From assembly GCA_948567375.1 (NCBI GenBank), contig OX419755.1, positions 52,532,291-52,596,290 on the forward strand: a stretch of DNA of 64,000 bases, in the 5' to 3' direction. Below the pieces are notes generated by a model that was not told where the DNA came from, ran no database searches, and saw nothing but the letters and a program-made list of their open reading frames with translations. Positions 55,460-64,000 of the stretch are shown one piece after another. The stretch comes from Lunularia cruciata. Lineage: Eukaryota; Streptophyta; Marchantiopsida; Lunulariales; Lunulariaceae. Positions within the stretch are counted from its first letter, which is position 1, and the number at the start of each line of letters is the position of its first letter. Made by a program: the position numbers and the translations under genes.

Positions 55460-56189
55460 AATAAAGAGCATAGAGAGCCTTGGAGCAAGCAAGGGAAGTG
55501 CAGCTTGGAGAAAGCAATCCTTGCTATGGTGCAGTAGCAAGATGTTTTGCTTAACCAAGAATTCCATCAACCAAAAGATATTGAAAAGAGGTGCAAATAG
55601 TATGCATTACCAAACCTTCCATTTACGTTTTTGAGGGCCAAGATGAATTTTTTGACCAAAATTACATCATCTAGCCTCTTCTGGATTGTTTGGTTTAGAA
55701 GTGTCAAATTTAGTTGTCTACTAAGTTTCAATGCAATCAGAGATTTTGATCACAAATTCTTTGAAGGCCAATATCTTCCAAATGGAAACTCCCTAGATTC
55801 TCTACATAGGAAATATTACTAGTGTAAGAGAGTGAGACATCAGCCCAAGCAAATTGGAGCAAAAATTTACACTTTTAGTTTTACATTTACACTTTGATTT
55901 TGCCTTCAAAATTTGAAATCCATGGTTTTCTTGATGTTTCTTGGCATGTTTTGCTTTTCATCACTGTCATTGAGGTCTCTTTTTGTCCACTGCACTTTGA
56001 ACATATGTTTTTCTTGCATTTTGTGACAAATTCTTGACTTTATTGTCTTCTTTTGGGCTGGACAGATGTACGCATTAAGAGTAGTGCAGGATCAAGACCA
56101 GAGTTGTCATCATGAGTGGAGGATTATCCTCTATTAGAGTAGATAATTGAGGAGTTAATTTTCTTGTTTGTGTATAGATCAACCATGGC

Positions 56190-57045
56190 TGAATTTAGTA
56201 TGAGCTCAATCGCATGCAAGCAGCTTGCAAGGGCAATTATGTTCTGTGTAAACTGCACATGAAGTATTTCCTAATGGGATAAGAACTATGGGAGATTGTC
56301 ACAAGGAGAAGATGAAACCAAAAGGAGATGATAAGAGCCCAAAGGTGAGAAAATAGAAGAAGCAAGCCAACCAAGTCTTGCACGACCTTATGATTTCCAT
56401 TTGGTCCTTTATGTGTGGTTATGTTCAAGATATAGAGACACCACAAGGTGCATAGGAGGTGATGGAGAAGGTATTTGAGACATCTACCAAGGTGTTCAAG
56501 TTGCAAGTGAAATATAGCTCCATGGTGTCAAGAAGGGGTCACAATCAAGGAACAAGTACATTCTATCCATAAGAAGTATTGTTGACCAACTTGGCAACAT
56601 TGGAGTCACAATAGATGATGAAAATTTGACCATGATTACCTTACAAGGATTGGGTCTTGAATAGCAATCTTTTCAAACGTCAATTGTTGTGCGTGAGACT
56701 TTTCCTTCATTTCAAGATCTGACCCCCTTGTTTGTAAGTGAAGAAATGTGATTAACAATAAACCAATGATCTTCCTCTAATTTGAAGTAGCAAGATCAGG
56801 CTTTATATGCAGAGGTAGAGGCTATAGACATATTTGTGGACATGGGAGTTTCCAACACAATAGTAATTGAGGAGATGCTCATGGACATCGACATCAACAT
56901 CCCTGTCATTACCAAATCTATGGACTGACCCAACCACAATAGAGTCAAGATTCAAATAGGAGCAAAGGTTACATTCTCCTTGGGTGATGTAACCATTGTG
57001 GTGCAAAAGGCCATTATGCTCATGATTGTCACAAGCGGCAACAAC
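56190..57045 (+). pseudogene. Copia gag with intact CCHC knuckle
   Basis: Blocks NYVLWKLHMKYFLM-like near 56235, LWEIVT near 56285 and GVTIKEQVHSIHKKY near 56535, typical of the copia gag core. The nucleocapsid knuckle CNHCGAKGHYAHDC at 56988-57029 is complete (CX2CX4HX4C). Frameshifts interrupt the rest. Confidence 0.72.
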
Positions 57046-57179
57046 AACACTTTATATTGGTCAAGGCTATATTGCTCAACAGAATTTTGCAACTTGTGAT
57101 TTTGACAACTACAATGATCTTGAAGAAAGGAGCCTATTGACAATGACCTATGTCATAAAGACTATGGTGCAGCCCATTG

Positions 57180-57420
57180 AGGAGTGGTAAATTGAGTCTA
57201 AAGCTAGCAACCATATGATAGCACATCAAGATTGCTTCAATCATTTTGGACAAGTTCCACATCCCGTTGTGATTGTTATAGGCAATGATACCCAACATCA
57301 AATCACTCGTAGGGTAAAATGCCTATTGTTGCCTCAAAATCTAAGATCTCAGCCTTATGTGATGTTTTCTTTGTACCAACCATCACTTGCAATCTTGTCT
57401 CAATAGGCCAGCTTGTGGAG
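57180..57420 (+). pseudogene. Copia protease trace
   Basis: IESKASNHMIAHQDCF at about 57190 corresponds to the DSGASNHM motif of copia proteases; the catalytic Asp is Glu here and the Gly is Lys. The following segment to 57406 is open but not clearly conserved. Confidence 0.55.
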
Positions 57421-57589
57421 TCAAGGTATCAAGTTTTGTTCAATCTAGATGGTTGTGTGATTCAAGGTATAGCTATGTAGACAATAATAGTTATAGTGAC
57501 TAGATGTGGTAAACTGTTCAAACTAGATATCATAATGCCTCATATCTAGGCAGCAATGTATGGACAAAGTAGATTGCAGATGACTGATA

Positions 57590-58570
57590 TGCAGATTTGG
57601 CATAATCACCTTGGCCACATGAACATCCAAAAGCTGAAGAAACTGCCAAACACTACTATAGTTTCAAGTAATCTACACTTTACATGTAGCAATAGTCTAG
57701 AGACATGCCCCGCTTGTCAATATGGAAAATAAGCTAGGCAGCCCTTCAGTCACCGAGAAAAATGTGACACTAAACTACTTGAGTTGGTGCATAGTGATGT
57801 ATAGACAGCTTTAACATCCAAATTCAGTGGTCTTAGTACTTTATGTCCTTCACAAATGATTTCTCCAGATTCACTTGGGTGTATTTCTTGAAGCAAAAAT
57901 CTGATATGTTTTCTGTTTTCCAAGCCTTGAAGACCCTTGTCGAGAAGCAATCTGGACACCATATCCTTCAGTTCAGGTCAGATGGAGGAGGTGAATACCT
58001 ATACATACAATTCACAACATACTTATCATGACATCCAATGCCAGCAAAACTGTAGTTATAGTCAACAACAAAATGGAGTTATAGAATGCAATAATCATCA
58101 TGTAGTAGAGGCCATGTACACTATGCTAAACAAGACTATTTGCCTAAAATCTACTAAGTAGAAGCCATTGTGTGTGCAGTTTACCTGATGAATTGATGTC
58201 CATCCATAATAGTGCCTTCTTGCACCCCCATGGAGGTATATATGCGCATAAGCATGACCTGAAACATTTGAAAATCCTTAGTTGTGTGTATTTTGTGCAT
58301 ATTCTAGATGAGAAGCACACAAAGCTTGATCCCAAAGCTATGTGTTGTATATTCTTATGCTATGCTCTCCACGCAAAGGGATATAAATGTTTTGATCCCT
58401 CCATGCAAAAGCTTTATGTGTCTAGGGATGTTGTGTTTGATGAGCAGAAGGCTTGGTATGCACCACCCAAGCCTCTTCTTGCTCCTTGGTTGCTTATTGA
58501 AGGAAAGCATGTTGACCAGCTGATAAAACTCATTATTGATGGTAATGGCGTGATAAAAGCTTCAGATGTA
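57590..58570 (+). pseudogene. Copia integrase
   Basis: The HHCC pre-integrase segment WHNHLGHMNIQKLKKLP followed by CPACQYGK is at about 57597-57730. The core has FTNDFSRFTWVYFLKQKSDM and LRSDGGGEYL (57843-58000), with the second catalytic Asp in RSDGGGEY. After a frame change, NGVIECNNHHVVE (58076-58115) holds the catalytic Glu region. 58172-58573 is open and carries KLDPKAMCCIFLCYALHAKG and YVSRDVVFDE, the usual copia C-terminal signature. Confidence 0.85.
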
Positions 58571-58839
58571 TAATATCCATGGTCTAATAGAGTATGCTAT
58601 AGACCAGAATCTGATCCAAAAACTAGCAGTAGTGCAGGTTTTGATGCTCACACTTTACATTGCACTAGAGATGCCACAAGTGTGGTGGCAGATGCAAAAG
58701 GTAGTGTTGATGGATCTATAGTAGACCATTTGCCTCAATGATCATACTAAGTCAAACATCCAATTCAAATACTCATTCATGAGAGTTTCCTTGGCTCTTA
58801 TCATGCATATATGATGAACATGCTCCACGAATAAGAGCA

Positions 58840-59600
58840 AAATACTATTCAAGAAGCATTGTAGAATGAAAAATGGGTGGTAACTATGGATGAGGACATT
58901 GCCGCCTTGAGCAAACAATGAAGATGGGAGTTAGTGGACTTACCACCTGGTAAGAAGGCAATTAGATGCAGATGGGTGTACAAGATTAAGCAAAACCAGG
59001 ATGGTTTGGTAAGCAAGTACAATGCTAGGTTGGTAGTCAAGGGTTATGCACAAGATCATGGAATTGATTATGATGAGACATTTAGTTTCGTTGCTAAGAT
59101 GGCTACTATTTGAATAGTAATAGCAATAGTAAGTAGTAAGCATTGGAAGTTGCATCAAATGGATGTGAAGAATGCCTTCTTGAATAGAGATCTTCAAGAA
59201 GAAGTGTATATGGTGTAGCCACTTGGGTATAAAGACCTAGGTTCTTCAACTCAAGTGTGCAGGTTGTATAAGGTTTTATATGGACTCAAGCAAGCTCCCT
59301 AGACCATGCTATGGTAAGATCGCTTGTGTTTTGCAGGAGTTTGGGTTCAATGTGTGTGATTTAGACTCCTCACTCATTTTCATTACAATCTTTGTAGACG
59401 ATTTGATTGTGAGTGGGGGTTGTGAGAAGCATATTCAACAAATTAAGCATAGGCTGTAGGTTGAGTTTGAGATGAAGGATTTGGGGAAGTTAAGATATTT
59501 CCTTGCAATTGAGTTCATCAAGGATGGTGAAAATATGCGGCTATTGCAACAATATTAGGCTATTGACATGCTTGTCAACTATGCTATAACAACTTTCAAG
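58840..59600 (+). pseudogene. Copia reverse transcriptase
   Basis: GKKAIRCRWVYKIKQNQDGL, KYNARLVVKGYAQDHGIDYD and LHQMDVKNAFLNRDL (58950-59190), then LYGLKQAP near 59280 and catalytic FVDDLIV at 59391-59411. FEMKDLGKLRYFLAIEF lies near 59465. These are standard copia RT blocks. TGA and TAG codons break the frame. Confidence 0.85.
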
Positions 59601-59783
59601 CCAATCTCTACACCCTTAGAATAAAAATTCAAAGTTGAGTCCTATTGAGGGGGAGATGCTTGAAGATCATGTTATGATGGATGGTGGGGAGTTTGATCTA
59701 TCTCACTATCACTAGACCAGACTTGAACTACATTGTGGAACTTGTGAGTTAGTTCATGTAGACTCCTTGGCAGCTATATCTTG

Positions 59784-59826
59784 ATGCAATATGGAGGATT
59801 ATGCAATATGGAGGATTATGCAATAT
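59784..59826. repeat. 17-bp tandem duplication in the copia element
   Basis: ATGCAATATGGAGGATT occurs twice in tandem, followed by a third partial copy ATGCAATATG. It is a recent slip-type duplication between RT and RNase H. Confidence 0.85.
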
Positions 59827-59849
59827 GTGAAGCTCATTATATAGTTTGG

Positions 59850-60049
59850 ACTTCATTACATAGCCATAGAGAGTGTGAAATTGTGTGGATTCTTAGATGC
59901 AGATTGGGCAAGGAGTACTTTGGACAAGTGGTCCACATTTGGCTATGATTTCAATTGGGAGAATGGAGCTATTAGCTGGTCCTCAAAGAAGCAAGCTATG
60001 GTATCCTTGTCTTCTTGTGAGGTAGAGTATAAAGGTGTAACCCTAGAAC
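59850..60049 (+). pseudogene. Copia RNase H, truncated by element H
   Basis: FLDADWARSTLDKWSTFGYD and ISWSSKKQAMVSLSSCEVEY are the copia RNase H blocks (catalytic Asp in DADWA, Glu in SCEVEY). The frame ends in the target site of element H. Confidence 0.82.
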
Positions 60050-60601
60050 TGTAATAGCCGTAGAAGCACACAATCTTGGAACTCTAAGAAAACTTTGATG
60101 TCTTTATTATATAATAAAAAGGAACCCTCAAAAAGAGTTACACAATTAGGTTAGATACATGGATTGGTGATATTTCAGCAAGCTACACCTTTAGATTAGC
60201 TACATGGATTGGTGACATGTTGATCTTTGTTCTATTTGGTTGGTCAAACTTGAATCTTTGGGGAATCTTTCTATATGAAGCTCAAAATAGCATGGGTGAG
60301 GTATCATTTGAAAGAGAATAACATGGATGAGGTACCATCTTGATGAGAGAAACAAGGAGAGAGAAGGCAATGCTTTCTCACCAAAGGAAGGTAAAAGTCC
60401 ATTTTTTAGGACTAATTCTTTTGTTTGGGCCTCCAAAATTGACTTTGGGATTTTTGGTTTTTACTTCTACCCTATTAGAAAAAAATCTTCTTTTAGTGAC
60501 TAATGTATATGATCTTCTTAGACAATCATGTATAATATCTCTAAAGATATTACCAAATCAATTTTCACCTATAGCTAATTTGTCTAGCTAATGATATTAC
60601 A
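60050..60601 (-). repeat. 3' LTR of H
   Basis: 552 bp bounded on the plus strand by TGTAATAGCC and GATATTACA; the terminal 7 bases TGTAATA/TATTACA are perfect inverted repeats. A polypurine tract adjoins its inner end. No second LTR of this type lies in the window. Confidence 0.8.
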
Positions 60602-60612
60602 AACCTCCCCCC
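60602..60612 (-). promoter_or_regulatory. Polypurine tract of H
   Basis: GGGGGGAGGTT on the minus strand directly before the LTR start TGTAATATC. Confidence 0.8.
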
Positions 60613-60639
60613 ATTTAAGATGCAACATCCTTGTTATGA

Positions 60640-61862
60640 AGTTGGTGTTCAAAAGATTGCAATACTATGGGTGCATTGGTTAAGTTTGATGTAGGTTTCT
60701 AAGTAGCCTCATATAATGGTTAGCCTCTTCAATGGATAAGATATTCACATGCTTATTGTGCATACCTTGGATGCATTTATCCAGAATGCGCTTTACTTTG
60801 TATAAATCTGTTCCATCAATGAGTGTTGGATAAGGAAAAGCTTCTTGTATGGAAGGAAACTATGGAAGTTAGAGTGCATAATGTCATAGAAAAGAAACAT
60901 GGAACATTGGATGGATCTTCATGTGTGAAGGTAGCTCAAGATGACACACCACTACTCCAATTTGTTGGATGACAAGAAAAGGACCAATGAAGCGGGTTTT
61001 GGGCTTGTGAGGGCCAACCAACATGATGGTGGTGGTGGTGGATAGCCATACGGTCCCACACTTCATCCAATGATGTGCATCTACATCTTTTTTGAAATTT
61101 TGGGCTATATGTAACTTATTCTTGGCATTCTCTATGCCTTGTTGGATTCTAGATACAAAATTGTTGACAACATCAATTGTGGTAGGCATTAGATTGACCT
61201 TTACCATGCTCAAAGGTATGAAAGGATGTTCTCCATACATGAGGAAGAATAGTGTGAGGTTTGTAGATGCATTCAATGAATTATTGTAGGTAAAATCCAC
61301 CAGATGAAGGAATGTGTTCCACCTTTCTTGCTCCTCCAAAGTGAAACCACATAGCATGTCCTTGATAGTATGCTTTGCCCACTTTGTTTGTCCATTGGTT
61401 TATGGATGGTAGGCTATAGACATTGCAAGTTTGGTTTTGAAGACTCCAAAGAGTTCTCCAAAACAAACTAGTGAATTGAGTGTTGCAATCTGTTGTGAGT
61501 AATCAAGACATGCCATGTTGAGGAAAGACCATATTTAAGTATAATTGTGGCATAGTGAGCCAATTGTGGCATATTTATGTCCTTGGTTGTAGGACATAAA
61601 TGAATCATTTTGCTCAATCAATCCACAAAGATTGCAATGGAGTCAAAACTTGAGGTGGTCTTGGATAGTTCACAAACTAGATCCATACTGACCTATTGCC
61701 AACATTGAATAAGGATAAGAAAGAGTTAAAAGAGACTATGGGATCTTTGTAAGGGACTTTATTTTTCTGAAAAAGGAGATAGATTTGGACATACTCCATC
61801 ACATCTTGGTCTATCTTGGGCCAATAGTAATGGAATTTGACTAGATCTAAGGTTTTGTCCAC
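60640..61862 (-). pseudogene. Integrase and chromodomain trace of H
   Basis: 61862-61677 has MDKTLDLVKFHYYWPKIDQD from the zinc-binding region. At about 61490 TDCNTQFTSLFW is the DRD region with the second Asp kept. Near 61410 NGQTK stands where the catalytic Glu is expected. 61357-60884 is open for 157 codons (LVDFTYNNSLNAST, KPKTRFIGPFLVIQQ, HMKIHPMFHVSFL). Past a stop, LYKVKRILDKC near 60795-60763 resembles a chromodomain start. Confidence 0.8.
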
Positions 61863-61899
61863 TCTAGCATGACCTGCAATGTAGAATCATGACACTCAA

Positions 61900-62460
61900 C
61901 AAAAGTAGTGGTTTGTAGGTCTAAAGCATCATGGATCCATAACTTTCCGTCCAAGAAGGTGAGTCCTTGGGTATAGGATGCCCTTGGATGATTGAGCACC
62001 TGTAATCTATGGACCAGTCTTTGTAGCCTCCATAAATTTTGGTCAGGCATCTTGACCTCTACAATTAGATTTTTCATCATAGGCTTTTGGGTGAATGCAT
62101 CCCTGAGTTGCTTCTTGCCCTCCATTTATGTAATAGTCATGTTAAATCATTATCTCCACTCTATCTAATGAATCTATTAACAAGATAGGTCTTTTTGTGT
62201 CTCTAGGTAGACTAGAGGTTTGTGGTTTGTCTCAAGTACAAATGCCTTCTTGCCAAGATAGTGCTTCCAAAGCTTGGTAGTAAGGACAATTGCCAACTCT
62301 TCTTGTTCATTGGTGTGATAATTCTACTTTGTTGGTAACAATTTGCAAAAGAATTATGCAATTGGGTGCTATCCATCTTCCTATTCTTGTCATAGAACCG
62401 CTCCTATCGCAATGCCTCATGCATCTATAGCCAACTTAATTGGACATTTAGAATCATAAT
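61900..62460 (-). pseudogene. RNase H of H
   Basis: LAIDA.GIAIGAVL near 62430-62390, ELAIVLTTKLWKHYLGKKAF near 62310-62250 and TNHKPLVYL near 62230 are gypsy RNase H blocks. The linker to the integrase continues to 61900 (MPDQNLWRLQRLVHRLQVLN). Confidence 0.75.
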
Positions 62461-63340
62461 ATTTCAAGATTGGTGTATGTATTAATGCATATTTCAATGC
62501 TTGCAAGTTCTTGTGTGGTTCCCCACATCCATTTCTTGCCATTGCCAAGTAAGGATGTTAGGAGTTTTACAACCTTAAAGGAGTCCTTGACAAATTGACA
62601 ATAGAATCCAATTAATCCTAAGAAACTCTTGAGTTGAGTTTGATCCACAAGAGCATTCCACTTTTGAATGATGTTGATTTTATCTATTAAAACTTGGATA
62701 CCTTCTTCACTTACTCTATGACCCGAGTAATCAACCTTAGTCTTGCCAAACTCACACTTGAGATTTTGGTGTACAATGGATTCGTTTGCAAAATTTTAAA
62801 AACTCTTTGTAGATGTTGCTTATGCTCCTTCATTGTCCTACTATAGACTAAGATATTATCTAGAAAAATGATAATAGACTTATCTAAGTATGAAAAAAAA
62901 ATATTATTCATCAAAATTGTGAAAGTGGCTAATGCATTGGTGATGATACCAAACAAAATCATGAGGTACTCAAAGTGACCATACCTTGTTTGAAAGATAG
63001 TTTTGTGCAAGTCTTCTTCCTTAATCTTAATTTGGTTATACTTGCTCCATAGATCAACTTTGGTGAAGTGTTTTGCCCCATTGAGTTGATCAAATAGGTA
63101 AATCATTTGAGGTAATGGATATTTGTCTTTCATAATTTGTTGGTTTAGGTTCCAAGAGTCAATGCACATCCATAATGTCCCATCTTTCCTCTTCTCAAAC
63201 AAGACAAGAGCCTCATATGGTGATATGCTAGGTTGGATGAACCCCCTTTTTAGCATATCTTTAATTTGAGCCTTGCACTCCTCCAACTCATAAGGTGATA
63301 GTCAATATGGGGCTTTGCAAGGAGGTTACTCCTTGAAAGT
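62454..63340 (-). pseudogene. Reverse transcriptase of H
   Basis: 63286-62711: MEECKAQIKDMLKRGFIQPS, LWMCIDSWNLNQQIMKDKYP, KVDLWSKYNQIKI and FLDNILVYSRTMKEH. The catalytic FLDD reads FLDN. 62648-62454 continues the connection (LKSFLGLIGFYCQFVKDSF). The preceding SPYELEECKAQ block places the RT start near 63340. Confidence 0.86.
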
Positions 63341-64000
63341 ATCTCAATTTTATGACAAGTGTTAATTTAAGACAAAGAATCTAATATAAAGAATACATCT
63401 TGCTTAAAATCACAATTTTATAGAATACTTTATCTTATGAACACAAACACATATCAACACATTAAGTTAGGAAATTTAGTACAAAAATTAGATTAGATAG
63501 ATGAAATTTATTTAGCAAGATCATAAATACATATTTTTTTTATAATCATAAATTAGGCAAAATTATAGTTATATAAAATAATCAGTAAAACCAGTAGAAT
63601 GAATCATAATTTGATAGCCCATTTTTTATGTACTAATAATATGTATGGTGAGAATAGTTCATTTCCTCAAGAATCCGGTTACAAACTAACTAGAAATGAA
63701 AGGAAGTGCCACAAAATCAAAATTCATTTATTATTTCCTATTTAACCTCTTGGGTATAAACCTCTTCTAGAAGATTGTAGTGTCACCCCCATAGTGCACT
63801 TTAAAAAGAAAAAACACAAATCATATTAACTAAAAATATATCCATGTTACTCTTGAAGGTGATGGTTCACTTTGCCCCGAAGCCTTTGATCCCAAAGACA
63901 TGTACTACACTTCCCAAAAGGCATGTCTCCAAAGGAGTCTTACTATCAGCCAAATGTCCTTGCCTTTTGATGTCATGGTGTTGGTAATACTCAAAAAAAA
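63341..64000. other. AT-rich end of window
   Basis: No coding trace. It should have contained the protease and gag of H if the element were whole, so a deletion or rearrangement is likely. Confidence 0.4.

Larger units (their letters stand above)
55391..60049 (+). mobile_element. Copia-type retrotransposon, decayed, cut by element H
   Basis: A primer-site-like TGGTATTAGAGA at 55448-55459, then gag, zinc knuckle, protease trace, integrase, RT and RNase H on the plus strand. Integrase before RT is the Ty1/copia order. Only some 55 bases of a possible 5' LTR remain before the primer site. The RNase H ends at 60049, where the LTR of element H begins. Confidence 0.85.
60050..63340 (-). mobile_element. 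Element H: gypsy chromovirus-type, 5' end eroded or out of window
   Basis: Minus strand: LTR (60601-60050) at the 3' end, polypurine tract, chromodomain trace, integrase, RNase H and RT going right. Sequence past about 63340 no longer reads as gag or protease. It is inserted in the copia RNase H. Its pol differs clearly from both other gypsy families in the window. Confidence 0.82.

Noticed and set aside
57215-57406. Open frame as a separate gene
   Set aside because: It lies between the copia protease trace and integrase in the copia frame, so it is part of that polyprotein.
1-64000. CRISPR arrays, rRNA and tRNA genes, endogenous pararetrovirus
   Set aside because: No regularly spaced short repeats, no cloverleaf or rRNA core sequences noticed, and no movement-protein or virus-type coat motifs seen with the RT domains.

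Overview
This window looks like a piece of a large, AT-rich, repeat-packed plant nuclear genome. The dense stack of old LTR retrotransposons, with thousands of bases of decayed sequence between a few unique stretches, would fit a gymnosperm, but the sequence does not name the species. There is no bacterial-style gene arrangement, no CRISPR array and no tRNA or rRNA gene that I could recognise. Most protein coding traces are broken gag/pol genes. Only one complete, host-like gene is seen: a small secreted protein on the minus strand at 35322-35747.

Layout. (1) 1-14108 holds three broken copies (A, B, C) of a Ty3/gypsy chromovirus with an initiator-Met-tRNA type primer site. A is on the minus strand and runs off the left edge. 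B is on the plus strand, with its 5' LTR facing the LTR of A. C, fused to the 3' end of B, keeps a nearly open integrase, a chromodomain and a 3' LTR. The LTRs of this family carry arrays of GAA/TTC pentamers that match the heat-shock-element consensus. (2) 14506-31084 is dominated by a second gypsy family (LTR about 690 bp, 4-bp target duplications). Element F (plus) begins at 15432 and is interrupted by a solo LTR at 19180 and by a complete element E (minus) at 22549-30361. A further solo LTR at 14506 lies inverted next to the 5' LTR of F. The internal regions of this family carry an extra Cys/His-knuckle reading frame between the 5' LTR and gag, followed by a purine-rich leader. (3) 31085-37850 is the most unique part: a decayed possible host coding fragment, the secreted-protein gene, and a hairpin with a 46-bp tandem duplication. 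(4) 37850-48366 is decayed intergenic DNA with a diverged LTR-like stretch, a non-LTR reverse transcriptase fragment, a minus-strand copia fragment, a (TA)26 microsatellite and local direct repeats. (5) 48367-55390 is element G (minus), an older copy of the E/F family. (6) 55448-60049 is a decayed plus-strand copia element whose RNase H is cut by element H (60050 to about 63340, minus), a third gypsy type with chromodomain traces.

How the parts relate. The nesting gives a relative order: F came before the solo LTR within it and before E. Copia came before H. The two LTRs of E differ at about 16 of 692 positions by my hand count. No copy is intact; lesions include frameshifts, stops and loss of catalytic Asp residues. 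The two most unusual signals are the heat-shock-type LTRs of the A/B/C family and the extra zinc-knuckle frame plus polypurine leader upstream of gag in the E/F/G family.
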